Positions 40,303 to 48,531 of a stretch of DNA of 56,480 nucleotides are shown one piece after another. The stretch spans positions 1 to 56,480 of the forward strand of contig JAEZIJ010000205.1 of assembly GCA_023436715.1 (NCBI GenBank), read 5' to 3'. The stretch is from Acidobacteriota bacterium. Lineage in GTDB: Bacteria; Acidobacteriota; Terriglobia; Bryobacterales; Bryobacteraceae. The position numbers and the translations under genes are program-made. The notes under the pieces are model-generated. The model was given only the letters and a program-made list of their open reading frames with translations. It searched no databases and was not told the origin of the DNA. Within the stretch, counting starts at the first letter, position 1. Every line of letters starts with the position of its first letter.

Positions 40303-40728
40303 TTATAAGGCGGGCTCGACCACGAGGCGCGGATCGCGCACCTGATCTTTGTCGAGCAGCTTCAACTCTTTGAGTTCGTCCTTGCCGAACTGAGGGTCGG
40401 TCACCGAAAAGCGCGGATGCCCGTTTGTAAACTGAATCTGCCACCCGGCCTGAACAAAGTACTCCCGGCCCGGTTCCGTTTTCAACTTGACGTTGTATGG
40501 CAGCTTCTTGTCGGAAATCATGTGTTCTCCGGCCGGGACCTTCATCACAAAGTAGCGGCCGTTTTGCAGCAGCGCAACCTCTTTGCCGTCGCAGAGCACC
40601 GTGAGTTTTCGAAGGCTTGCGTTGAACTGGCGCACCCGATACACATAAATCGTGGATTGCTCTTCAGCCCACCCCACCATCGAACCGGCCAGCATGGTCA
40701 GGATTGCGAACAGTTTCATGTTGTTCAT
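40303..40728 (-). CDS. Exported DUF2846-like protein
   Basis: 141 aa. Signal peptide (KLFAILTMLAGSMVGWAEE) then TIYVYRVRQFNASLRKLTVL, VPAGEHMISD, REYFVQAGWQIQFTNGHP: the beta-rich pattern of small envelope proteins of the DUF2846 type. Its start overlaps the membrane muramidase stop (ATGA). It may be a lysogenic-conversion or entry-related factor. Convergent with the resolvase, only 2 bp apart. Confidence 0.6.
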   Translation of the reverse strand: MNNMKLFAILTMLAGSMVGWAEEQSTIYVYRVRQFNASLRKLTVLCDGKEVALLQNGRYFVMKVPAGEHMISDKKLPYNVKLKTEPGREYFVQAGWQIQFTNGHPRFSVTDPQFGKDELKELKLLDKDQVRDPRLVVEPAL

Positions 40729-41288
40729 CGAGCCAAGAATACACCCAACGCCAGCACACCCGCGCCAGCCGCCGCCCAGATCGGCCAGCCGACCTCAGCG
40801 CTTGAACTGCCGGGCAGCATCCGGTTGATGTAGTCCAGCACCGCCGAAGACTCCTGACCAAACGGCCAGGCCGGAGCAGGAGCCGGAACCGACGCCGTAG
40901 CCACTGCGGCCGCGGCCGCGTACTCGCTCATCGGCCGGGCAGGATCAATCCCCACCCACCCGGAGACCCGCGAAATGTAGAGCACCGTATCGTTCTCGGA
41001 TGGAGGCGCCCACCGCGATAGGAACGCGCTCAGGGTAGTACCGGAGGCCACCGCCGCCGCCACCTTCGCGCGCAGCTCGGACCATCCGACCTCAGCCGAG
41101 GGAAAGATGACGTACCCGGCCGCGTCATGCGGATATTGCGGATAGAGCGGTCCGCGGGCATCGCCCGCCGGACGCTCCCGAATGTTGCCGGGGTTGTTGT
41201 TGCGTGTTGGACGATTTGCGGCAGACGCTCCGTAGCCCTCTTGCCTGCCGATGGCGGCGGTGATCGCGTCGACCAGGTTCATACCCAC
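40725..41288 (-). CDS. Membrane-anchored muramidase-like virion protein
   Basis: 187 aa. Residues 5-115 have the phage structural-lysozyme pattern: AIGRQEGYGASAANRPTRNN with the Glu, NNPGNIRE, GYVIFPSAEVGWSELRAKVA, LSAFLSRWAPPSENDTVLYI. The C-terminus (about 165-187, PIWAAAGAGVLALGVFLAR) is a TM anchor, so the enzyme is probably held in a membrane with the catalytic part outside. Suits peptidoglycan penetration during entry of a membrane-containing phage. Confidence 0.7.
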   Translation of the reverse strand: MGMNLVDAITAAIGRQEGYGASAANRPTRNNNPGNIRERPAGDARGPLYPQYPHDAAGYVIFPSAEVGWSELRAKVAAAVASGTTLSAFLSRWAPPSENDTVLYISRVSGWVGIDPARPMSEYAAAAAVATASVPAPAPAWPFGQESSAVLDYINRMLPGSSSAEVGWPIWAAAGAGVLALGVFLAR

Positions 41289-41317
41289 ATTCTACGCTGG
41301 AAACGTTTGAAACAAAA

Positions 41318-41647
41318 CTACTTTTTTCGACGTAATGCAACCGCCAGCGTGGCCATCAGCACACGCTTGACGTCTTCCGGGCCAGACCTGAACAACTCCA
41401 ACGTGGATTGCAAAACGTTTTTCTCGGCAGTCGTCAACCTGCCAAATGGCCCATCCTCTGGGGCCGTCTGATAGTGTCGCTCCACAGAACCCACCACAAT
41501 CTCTTGAATGGATCGGTGGGTTTCGAAGGACTCTTGGCGCAGCCGCTCATAAAGTGGTTCGGCCAGCCGTACTGTGAACGCTATACGCTTTTCTGGATCG
41601 TCACCCAAGTACTCACCCCGCAAAAGATTTACAGTTTTTGACACCAC
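41318..41647 (-). CDS. Ribbon-helix-helix-like regulator
   Basis: 109 aa from the GTG at 41647, chosen because AAGGTG lies 9 nt upstream. A GTG at 41659 is also open. KRIAFTVRLAEPLYERLRQE followed by THRSIQEIVVGSVERHY fits the strand-helix-helix pattern of Arc/MetJ-type repressors. It is divergent from the HTH gene at 41,738 across an operator-like repeat array. Candidate repressor for the lysogeny switch. Confidence 0.6.
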   Translation of the reverse strand: MVSKTVNLLRGEYLGDDPEKRIAFTVRLAEPLYERLRQESFETHRSIQEIVVGSVERHYQTAPEDGPFGRLTTAEKNVLQSTLELFRSGPEDVKRVLMATLAVALRRKK

Positions 41648-41730
41648 AATTGTTGACACCTTGATACCACGGTTGCATAATCACTGTTGACTCAACAAGT
41701 TGATACCAAGACACCAACGTTGAGTCACCA
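41639..41730. promoter_or_regulatory. Divergent promoter with array of TTGA-type repeats
   Basis: Plus-strand promoter: TTGACA at 41,653-41,658, a 17-bp spacer, CATAAT at 41,676-41,681. Repeats: TTGACACC (41,639 and 41,654), TTGATACC (41,661 and 41,700), TTGACTCAAC (41,687) and TTGAGTCACC (41,720). GTTGACTCAAC is nearly palindromic. The array covers the promoter, start site and leader of the HTH gene and reaches into the regulator gene on the other side. Operators are most likely; replication iterons are the alternative. Confidence 0.65.
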
Positions 41731-41737
41731 AGAAAGC

Positions 41738-41992
41738 ATGAACTCCCTAGATATCAGTTTTTTAACCACAAAGCAACGAAAAAAACTAGCCCGCCGCTAC
41801 AATGGCCGGCTGATCCGCCCGGCCGCCCGCCTGGCCGGAGTACACCACAGCCTGGTTTCGCGTGTGATGCACCGCCGCGCCACCAGCCGGCGCGCTGAGC
41901 AAGCGCTCAACGCCATACTTGCTCAATTCTCAGACATCCGCGAAGTGTGGGTGTCAATCGGCGGCAGACTCCCCGAAGAGAAGGCCGCCTGA
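41738..41992 (+). CDS. Small helix-turn-helix regulator
   Basis: 84 aa from the ATG at 41738 (AAGAAAG upstream). The in-frame TTG at 41687 is too close to the predicted transcript start. LIRPAARLAGVHHSLVSRVM followed by RRAEQALNAIL is a plausible HTH reading head. First gene of the replication operon, Cro-like by position. Its stop overlaps the next ATG. Confidence 0.65.
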   Translation: MNSLDISFLTTKQRKKLARRYNGRLIRPAARLAGVHHSLVSRVMHRRATSRRAEQALNAILAQFSDIREVWVSIGGRLPEEKAA

Positions 41993-42261
41993 TGATCCAA
42001 GACCTATCGCTCTACCACCGCTACCTGTCCCTGAAACGCGCAGCAACCGAGCGCCGAACACTGCCGCCGCTGATCCTGTGGGCCGAATGCGGACGCTACT
42101 ACATCGCGCCCTCGGCTTTCGACTACGACACGCGCCGCCTGGTGACGCCCGGAGAACTGTCCGAAGCGCTCGAACGCGCAGAACTCAGCTTCCGCAAAGC
42201 GCCGCACGTGGAACGATTCTCGCCCCAGATGGCAATCCGCCCGGAGGAAAGATCCGCATGA
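41992..42261 (+). CDS. Unknown early element protein
   Basis: 89 aa, start sharing one base with the previous stop. ILWAECGRYYIAPSAFDYDT and TPGELSEALERAELSF. No known family. The stop overlaps the following ATG by 4 nt, so it is part of a coupled operon. Confidence 0.5.
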   Translation: MIQDLSLYHRYLSLKRAATERRTLPPLILWAECGRYYIAPSAFDYDTRRLVTPGELSEALERAELSFRKAPHVERFSPQMAIRPEERSA

Positions 42262-42416
42262 GAGAGACCACGCACAAGGAACTGTACTACGACCGCCTGG
42301 AGCGGTCGAACCGGAGCATGCGGCTGATTCTGACCGTCCAAGCGCTCCTGCTGGCCATCGCAGGCTGTTTCATCGCCGCCCTGCTCTGGCAGCTCTCCAT
42401 GCGGAAGGGAGCCTGA
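42258..42416 (+). CDS. Small single-TM early protein
   Basis: 52 aa. N-terminal polar segment (HKELYYDRLERSNRSM) then a TM (LILTVQALLLAIAGCFIAAL). Unknown, perhaps superinfection exclusion or membrane targeting of replication. Two bp before the methyltransferase start. Confidence 0.5.
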   Translation: MRETTHKELYYDRLERSNRSMRLILTVQALLLAIAGCFIAALLWQLSMRKGA

Positions 42417-42418
42417 AT

Positions 42419-43474
42419 GTGCGCGTGCTCGAAATCTGCGCTGGCTACGGAGGAATGGGCCTCGGCGTCAAAATCGCTATCCCATCGGCCCGCGTGGTGG
42501 GTTTTGTCGAGCGGCAAGCCTACTGCGCGTCCCTGCTCATGGAGCGGATGGAAGCAGCGGCCGTGGGCGGCCCGGCTCTCTGGCCTGACCTGGAATCGTT
42601 TGCTGCAATCATGGCGCTCCGTAACCGCCGACGCCTCGACTTGCCCGACCCGCGCGGATGTGCGGACATGCTCTGCGCTGGATTCCCCTGCCAGCCGTTT
42701 TCAGCGGCTGGAAAGAGGCGCGGAACCAAAGACGAACGTTGGATCTGGGAGCCGCTTCGCCGCGCCATCGCTTTGGTACGACCGCGCTACGTGCTGCTGG
42801 AGAACGTTCCAGGACTCCTTGCTGACACCGGGGGAATTGGAGCCATTCTCGCGGACCTGGATGCCCTCAGCTATGACACGATCAGGGACAGAATACCCGC
42901 TGCCGACGTGGGCGCGAATCACTACCGTTTCCGGGTCTGGATACTTGCCCACGCCCAAGACCTCGGAGGCCAAAGCCGGTTCGGACTTCGCCAAGGCAAC
43001 GCGCAAGGGGAGCCACAGCTTGAGCCTTGCAACGGTCGCGGCCATGCTGCCGACTCCCTGCGCCGCGGACACGGACGGAGCGACGGGAGATCTTTACGCA
43101 CGACTGGTGAACGTGGGACGGCAACGCCGCATGCTCCCCACGCCACAGGCGCAGGACTTCAAGAGCAGCACGGGATACGACGCGGGAGCCAACCCGCATC
43201 CGCAGCAGCTCCGGCACTTGTACGGCGGAATGCTGAACCCGCGCCCGGTCGAGTGGATGATGAACCTCCCCAGGTTCTGGGTGAAAGCTGGTACGCGCAT
43301 TGTCCATACCCACGCAAAAAGTGGCTCACGAAAAGGGAGCCAAAACGCGCCGAGCAGTTGCACGCCCTCGGAAACGGAGTTGTACCTGAGCAATGCGCGC
43401 TTGCGCTTGTGCTCCTTGCTACGCATGCGGGATGGGGTGCCTGGAGCGATGAAAGGGGCCTTGATCTGACATGA
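42419..43474 (+). CDS. C5-cytosine DNA methyltransferase with apparent double frameshift
   Basis: 351 aa in one frame. Motif I VLEICAGYGGMGLGVKIA, motif IV CAGFPCQPFSAAGKRRG with the catalytic Cys, motif VI VLLENVPG, motif VIII-like HYRFRVWILA, and motif X HALGNGVVPEQCALAL near the end. Between about 42,940 and 43,290 the phage-methyltransferase-like sequence (YLPTPKTSEAKAG, MLPTPQAQDFKSSTGY, GGMLNPRPVEWMMNLP) is in the other frame, while this frame stays open with nonhomologous-looking residues. It may be active with an altered target-recognition part, or decaying. Confidence 0.75.
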   Translation: MRVLEICAGYGGMGLGVKIAIPSARVVGFVERQAYCASLLMERMEAAAVGGPALWPDLESFAAIMALRNRRRLDLPDPRGCADMLCAGFPCQPFSAAGKRRGTKDERWIWEPLRRAIALVRPRYVLLENVPGLLADTGGIGAILADLDALSYDTIRDRIPAADVGANHYRFRVWILAHAQDLGGQSRFGLRQGNAQGEPQLEPCNGRGHAADSLRRGHGRSDGRSLRTTGERGTATPHAPHATGAGLQEQHGIRRGSQPASAAAPALVRRNAEPAPGRVDDEPPQVLGESWYAHCPYPRKKWLTKREPKRAEQLHALGNGVVPEQCALALVLLATHAGWGAWSDERGLDLT

Positions 43475-43713
43475 GCCGCCCCCGCCCGACCCCGCCGCAA
43501 CGCTGGATTCTCACCGAGTTGGCCATCCCCGGCGCCGCGCTGGTGCGCGCGCTCGCCCTGTGGGAGTTGCGCCGCCGGCATCACCGGATCTTGACCGTTT
43601 CCAACGCCACCCGCGAGGCACTTTCATTTCATCGCTGGATTCATAAGACCGCGGCCGACCGCTACGAAATCACTGCCGGCGGCCGCAAGCACGTTCACAA
43701 AGAGGAGCTATGA
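43471..43713 (+). CDS. Unknown early element protein
   Basis: 80 aa, ATGA overlap on both ends. TELAIPGAALVRALALWELR and NATREALSFHRWIHKTAADR. It resembles a small winged-helix or DNA-binding protein, but no family is recognised. Confidence 0.5.
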   Translation: MSRPRPTPPQRWILTELAIPGAALVRALALWELRRRHHRILTVSNATREALSFHRWIHKTAADRYEITAGGRKHVHKEEL

Positions 43714-44063
43714 GCACAGCACAGACCGCACTTTTAGGAGTCCGCGTTATCTGCGAGCAGTTCCGCCGGCCGCAAGCCAGCAAGGACAACAAGCTCGGCC
43801 GCTTTCTCGGTTTCGCCCGTCTCTCCCTGCCGCAAGTGGGGCTGATCCTAAACGACGTCCAGGTATTCGAGCAGACCCGCCGCGGCCAGCCCGAGCGCAT
43901 GCTTTTGTTCCCGGCGCGCAGCTTCGAAGCCCACGGCATCAAGCAGTACATTGCCGCAGTGGACTTCCGCAACCCGGCCGCCCGCTCCGAATTCAAGGCG
44001 GCCGCCCTCCGTGCCATTGATGAATTCGAAGCCCGCCAGCAAGCCGCACAGACGAGCCAATGA
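43710..44063 (+). CDS. SpoVG-like domain protein
   Basis: 117 aa. VGLILNDVQVFEQTRRGQPE, then LLFPARSFEAHGIKQYIAAV, then FRNPAARSEFKAAALRAIDE. The pattern (secondary-structure strand, a second strand with P-x-R, a final AVL-type helix) resembles SpoVG/septation-protein folds, which bind nucleic acid. Directly precedes the primase with a 4-nt overlap, so a replication or single-strand-binding role is plausible. Low-to-moderate confidence. Confidence 0.5.
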   Translation: MSTAQTALLGVRVICEQFRRPQASKDNKLGRFLGFARLSLPQVGLILNDVQVFEQTRRGQPERMLLFPARSFEAHGIKQYIAAVDFRNPAARSEFKAAALRAIDEFEARQQAAQTSQ

Positions 44064-46594
44064 GCGCAGAGAACCGAATCCCGCCGGCCGTGTGGCGCGC
44101 CCTGGAGATGGAGTGGAGCATTATTCCGCTCCGCGACGACAAGCGCCCGGCCGTGAAGTCCTGGAAAGAGTTTCAGCAGCGCCGCGCCAGTGCGGAAGAA
44201 ATCGCCGCCTGGACCGAGCAGCAACCGGCCGCGTGGGGCATCATCACCGGCGCGCTCTCCGGCGTGGTCGTGCTGGACTTCGACGGTCTCGAAGGCGCCG
44301 CCACGATGGAGCGCCTCGGAGTGCTCGCACACGTACTGACGCCGAGCGGAGGATTCCACCTCTACTGCAAGTACCCCGGCTGGCAGGTTCCTACGCTCAA
44401 CGTGAAGGCCGCCAAGCGCCTGCACGAAGCGTGGCCCGGCATGGACATCCGCGGAGACGGCGGATATGCAGGTTTCAGCGGCACAGTGAAAGGCCACGAC
44501 GGCGCGCCCGGCATGTACAAGTGGATTCGGCCGAGCGACGGTCCCGACGATCTGCCGGAACCCGTGCGCGCGTGGATACTGAACGAATCCAAACGCTCGG
44601 AACCGGCACCTGTTCCACCCCCACCACCACCGCCGCGGCCGCCGGCCGCAAACGGCCAGGCGCGCGGAGTTGATCCGGAATGGCTCATCACTGAAGCGTT
44701 GAAACGCGCTCCCGTGGACGGCAGGAACCACGCCGGCATGTGGCTTGCGCTGCAACTCCGCGACAACGGCTTTAGTGAAGCCGATGCGAATTCGATCCTA
44801 CAGAGCTACGCCGGCCGCGTAAGCTCACACAACCTGCAAGGGCAACGCGACCCCTACCGATCTAGCGAATGGCGCGCCAGCGTGAGACAGGCATACAGCC
44901 GCCCGGCCCGCGCGCCGATCGAGCGCGGCCACGGCCGCCCGACCGCTCCCCCGCCGCCGGAGCTAACCTCCCCGGCGGCATCCCCCGCAGCACCACCGCC
45001 CGACACGCCCGCGGAACCGCGAGCCGACGCCGCCGCCACGGCGCCGGATGCGCCCGCGGGCGCCCCGCCCGACCAGGAGCCCGAGCCGGAACAGAACCAC
45101 GAAACACCGCTCGCACGTACCGAACAGGGAAACGCCGAGCGGTTGAAACGCCGGCATGGCCGCAATATTCACTTTGTCCCGAAATGGGGCAAGTGGATCA
45201 TCTGGGACGGCAAGCGCTGGAGGCCGGATGGAGACGGCGAAATTTACCGTCGCGCGGTTGCGACCGTACGCGCCATCTACGACGAGGTAAAGCGCACCGA
45301 AGATGACAACGTGCGCCGCGCCCTCGCCAATCACGCGCTAAAAAGCGAGAGCCGCGGAGCCCTCTCGGCAATGGTAGACCTCGCCCGACATTTGGCCGGC
45401 GTTTCCATCCAGCCGGAAGCGCTCGACAGTCAACCGTGGCTTCTGAACTGTCAGAACGGAACCCTCGAAGTCAGCGCGCAGCAAGCCAAGTTACGGCCAC
45501 ACCGGCGCGAAGATCTCATCACCAAGATTGTGCCCTGTCCCTACCTTCCGGATGCGCAATGCCCGCGCTGGCTTGAGTTCATGAACTTAATTCAGGCCGG
45601 AAACGCGGAAAAGATCGCCTACCTACAGCGCTGCGTTGGGTACAGCTTGTTTGGCGACGTGAGCGAACGAGTTCTGTTCGTGCCGTGGGGCAGCGGCCGC
45701 AACGGCAAATCTACGTTCCTCGAAACGATCGCGCTCTTGGCTGGCGACTACGGCATGAAGACACCGAGCGAAACCCTGATGATGAAGCAACAGAACGCGC
45801 CGACTAACGACATCGCACGCATGCAGGGAGCCCGCTACGTCTACGCGAGCGAAACGAAGGAGGCTGGCCACCTCGACGTTGCCCAAGTCAAGAACCTCAC
45901 CGGCGAAGCTGTGCTGACAGCGCGATTTCTCTACGGCGAGATATTCGAGTTTCGCCGACTGTTCAAGCTGTGGTTGGCGACCAATCACAAGCCGATCATC
46001 AGAAACGCGGAAGATCAGGCTATCTGGGACAGGTTGAAGCTGATCGAATTTACCACCCGGATACCAGAGAAACCGGAAGTTAGAAAGTCAACCGTCGAGG
46101 CGTGGTTCCGCGCTGAGCTATCGGGAATCCTCGCATGGGCCGTCGAGGGTTGCCGCGCCTACTTGCGCGACGGACTGGGCGAGCCGACCGCCGTCACCGA
46201 GGCGACCGCCAGTTATCGCGATGACATGGATTTCATCGGACAGTTCCTGGAGGAATGCACCGAAACCGGCGACTACTTCTCCGCCAGCGCCGGCAAACTG
46301 TACCACGCTTTTCGGGCATGGTCCGAGCAGCGCGGAGAGCGCCACTCGATAAACCAGACCGCCTTCGGTTTGAGGATGACGGCCCGCGGTTTTGAGAAAT
46401 CGCATAACCGCTACGGATGGTGGTATTCCGGTATCAAAATTCTTGACTCTGTGACTGGTTGTGACGGGAATTCTATAAACTTCGCTAATAAAAACTCACG
46501 TGAAGGAAGGTTACAGAAAAACCAGTCACAACCCGTAACACCCGTCACTAGCATTGAAAACAAAGCCACTTGCGCCGACGAGGAGGAGTTTTGA
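44060..46594 (+). CDS. Primase-polymerase / SF3 helicase replication protein
   Basis: 844 aa. N-terminal primase-polymerase domain (about 10-200): VVVLDFDG at 69-76 supplies the metal-binding acids and TPSGGFHLYC the catalytic His. A Pro/Ala-rich linker (about 270-350) is followed by a D5_N domain, then an SF3 helicase with Walker A GSGRNGKSTF near 544-553, Walker B-like YVYASETKEAG, and sensor LWLATNHKPIIR. This is the P4/D5-type replicase common to integrative phages, satellites and plasmids. The ATG overlaps the upstream stop. Confidence 0.93.
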   Translation: MSAENRIPPAVWRALEMEWSIIPLRDDKRPAVKSWKEFQQRRASAEEIAAWTEQQPAAWGIITGALSGVVVLDFDGLEGAATMERLGVLAHVLTPSGGFHLYCKYPGWQVPTLNVKAAKRLHEAWPGMDIRGDGGYAGFSGTVKGHDGAPGMYKWIRPSDGPDDLPEPVRAWILNESKRSEPAPVPPPPPPPRPPAANGQARGVDPEWLITEALKRAPVDGRNHAGMWLALQLRDNGFSEADANSILQSYAGRVSSHNLQGQRDPYRSSEWRASVRQAYSRPARAPIERGHGRPTAPPPPELTSPAASPAAPPPDTPAEPRADAAATAPDAPAGAPPDQEPEPEQNHETPLARTEQGNAERLKRRHGRNIHFVPKWGKWIIWDGKRWRPDGDGEIYRRAVATVRAIYDEVKRTEDDNVRRALANHALKSESRGALSAMVDLARHLAGVSIQPEALDSQPWLLNCQNGTLEVSAQQAKLRPHRREDLITKIVPCPYLPDAQCPRWLEFMNLIQAGNAEKIAYLQRCVGYSLFGDVSERVLFVPWGSGRNGKSTFLETIALLAGDYGMKTPSETLMMKQQNAPTNDIARMQGARYVYASETKEAGHLDVAQVKNLTGEAVLTARFLYGEIFEFRRLFKLWLATNHKPIIRNAEDQAIWDRLKLIEFTTRIPEKPEVRKSTVEAWFRAELSGILAWAVEGCRAYLRDGLGEPTAVTEATASYRDDMDFIGQFLEECTETGDYFSASAGKLYHAFRAWSEQRGERHSINQTAFGLRMTARGFEKSHNRYGWWYSGIKILDSVTGCDGNSINFANKNSREGRLQKNQSQPVTPVTSIENKATCADEEEF

Positions 46595-46941
46595 CCGTGA
46601 CAGCGGAACAGTGGATTTTGCGCCAAATTTCGGCTGGATTCGAAATAGAGCTTTCCGAGTCCGGTCAAATCGTCATCCGGCCCGGCTCGAAGCTGTCCTC
46701 CGAAGACCGACAATTCATTGCCCAACATCGCCAGATGATTGTGCTGGCGCTCAGGCCACCGCACCTCGGACGGCGTGAGCAAGCCGCCCCGATCTACGAC
46801 TACGACCGGCGCCAGGTATGGGACCAGGCCGCCATCACGCGGGCCATTGTCGCGATGCCGCCGGCGGACGCCGCTGAAGCACCGCCTGCTGAATCGGAAC
46901 CGACCACTGCTATTCCCGAGCAGGAAAGGATGTTCGCCTGA
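46591..46941 (+). CDS. Small unknown replication-operon protein
   Basis: 116 aa from the TTG at 46591, which overlaps the primase stop and has GAGGAGG upstream. An internal GTG lies at 46,597. The N-terminal part (AEQWILRQISAGFEIELSES) resembles short phage domains found next to primase-helicases. The end is Pro/Ala-rich. Function unknown. Confidence 0.55.
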   Translation: MTVTAEQWILRQISAGFEIELSESGQIVIRPGSKLSSEDRQFIAQHRQMIVLALRPPHLGRREQAAPIYDYDRRQVWDQAAITRAIVAMPPADAAEAPPAESEPTTAIPEQERMFA

Positions 46942-47192
46942 TGCAGAAAGTCTCAATCGAGTGGCAAGGCAAGTGTTCCAGGCACCCGCGCTTTTCAGGC
47001 ACGCTTGGCCGCGGAGCGGTCAAAGGCGGATGCCCGGTTTGTGACGCCCTGTGCAAGGTCGAAGAGGCCGCAGAGAAATTAAGGGCGGCTTGCGAAGGTG
47101 CCGAAATCCGAGCCCGCGAGGCCGACTGGCTCCATGTCACCGCCGTTCAGCGACGCCGGGAGCGCGCTATCCGGCAGGGGTTCCAAGGTTGA
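46941..47192 (+). CDS. Small zinc-ribbon protein
   Basis: 83 aa. CSRHPRFSGTLGRGAVKGGC followed by PVCDAL: the C-x2-H...C-x2-C ribbon seen in small phage proteins. The C-terminal part is a charged helix. Start shares one base with the upstream stop. Confidence 0.6.
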   Translation: MQKVSIEWQGKCSRHPRFSGTLGRGAVKGGCPVCDALCKVEEAAEKLRAACEGAEIRAREADWLHVTAVQRRRERAIRQGFQG

Positions 47193-47242
47193 GTACCATT
47201 CCAAACTCCAGGGACATATACTCTCCGGTTATAGGAGAGCGT

Positions 47243-48454
47243 ATGGCCCGTCGTGAATTCCAGAACCCTAGTATCCTCGAACGCGAGACGCCAAAGGGCG
47301 TCGAGTACTACATTCGATATCGTGTCGCGTGCGTGAAAGCCGGTCCAGACGGCAGGCCTCAGCGCGACAAAGAAGAGAAGTGGCACGCGCTCGGGCTCAA
47401 GAAAGAAGGCCCGAACGCAAAGAACACGAAGGCGTTGACGCTACACCAGGCCGAACGCATGAAGGCCGAGATCATGCGTGAGGTAAACGGCCAAGTCTAC
47501 ACCATCCAGGCGCACATCCCGTTCCAAGAGTTCCTGAGGGTCTACGAAGATCAGTTCGTGCCCGGCCTGAAAGTTCCGACGCAGATCACGTACCGGCAAT
47601 GGATTCGGCTGTACATCAAGCCGTACTTTGGCGAAAAGCGGCTCTGCGACATCAAGCCAGTGGACTGCCAGGTATTCTTTGGTGGGCTGTGCCGCACGAA
47701 GAATCTGAAGGACGGGACCGTCGAGAGGATTCCACTCGCAGCGACCACAAAGAACAGCATCAAGGGTATTCTCGCCTCGGTGTTCGAGCAGGCCAGAATC
47801 TGGGGCTACTGGCAGCAGGCGAGCCCGGTAGTGTTCAGCACCGGGCGCCGCACGAAGGCTCGATTGGTGCGTGAGAAGCGCATCCCGACGCCCGAGCAGG
47901 TTCGTCAGATCCTCGACGTCGTAGATGAACAGCGGCAGCTCATTATCGAGACGCTCATGTGGACCGGCGTCCGGATCAGCGAGTGTCTGGGGTTGAAGCC
48001 TGAGGCGTTCGACGTAGACCGCGGAATTGTGAAGATCACGGAGCGCCAATGCCGGCGCGACGTGGATACGCCGAAGTCCGAAGAGTCCGTGCGGGCCGTT
48101 CCGCTCGGCAATTTAACAGACCGCTACCGGGCACTACTCAAGGACGCCAAGCCGGGAGAGTTCATCTTCCTGGACGCCCGCGGACGGCCGTACCGGGATT
48201 GCGAACTGCTATCGAATTACCTGACGCCGCGGCTCGTGAAGCTCGGCTTGAAATGGCCCGGTTTCGGCTGGCACACGTTCAGGAGGGCGCTCGCCACATG
48301 GATGGATCAGAACGGCGCCAGCGTGTTCGAGATCATGCAGCAGCTCGGACACAGCGATCCGAAGACGACGCGCCTGTACGTGGTCGGTTCGGTTGGCCGG
48401 CGCGGTCAGATCGTTACACAGCTGCAGGAGAAGTTTGCGAATTCTGCGGGATAA
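47243..48454 (+). CDS. int: Tyrosine integrase of the element
   Basis: 403 aa from the ATG at 47243 (SD AGGAGAG). N-terminal arm-binding part (about 1-75), core-binding domain (about 85-190), catalytic domain with WTGVRISECLGL (Arg near 243), TPKSEESVRAVPL (Lys), HTFRRALATWM (His343, Arg346), LGHSDPKTTRLYV (His, Tyr379). All catalytic residues present. The stop TAA lies within the TGCGGGAT arm-type repeats and the attR core is 83 bp downstream. Confidence 0.93.
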   Translation: MARREFQNPSILERETPKGVEYYIRYRVACVKAGPDGRPQRDKEEKWHALGLKKEGPNAKNTKALTLHQAERMKAEIMREVNGQVYTIQAHIPFQEFLRVYEDQFVPGLKVPTQITYRQWIRLYIKPYFGEKRLCDIKPVDCQVFFGGLCRTKNLKDGTVERIPLAATTKNSIKGILASVFEQARIWGYWQQASPVVFSTGRRTKARLVREKRIPTPEQVRQILDVVDEQRQLIIETLMWTGVRISECLGLKPEAFDVDRGIVKITERQCRRDVDTPKSEESVRAVPLGNLTDRYRALLKDAKPGEFIFLDARGRPYRDCELLSNYLTPRLVKLGLKWPGFGWHTFRRALATWMDQNGASVFEIMQQLGHSDPKTTRLYVVGSVGRRGQIVTQLQEKFANSAG

Positions 48455-48463
48455 CTGCGGGAT
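48445..48463 (+). promoter_or_regulatory. Candidate integrase arm-type sites, right
   Basis: Two TGCGGGAT boxes (48,445-48,452 and 48,456-48,463) exactly 11 bp apart, identical to the boxes at 24,927 and 24,980 at the other end. They overlap the integrase stop codon. A 9-bp inverted copy of part of the core (TTCGCAGAG, 48,506-48,514) lies between them and attR. Confidence 0.6.
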
Positions 48464-48531
48464 GGAGATTGGACGATGACTCAGAATGCTTGTAAAATGA
48501 GACAGTTCGCAGAGGTTGAGGCCAGATCAAA

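Noticed and set aside
42417..43469. Separate gene in the second frame of the methyltransferase
   Set aside because: Only its middle third looks like protein. The start is arbitrary and the ends are nonsense, so it is treated as a frameshifted part of one gene.
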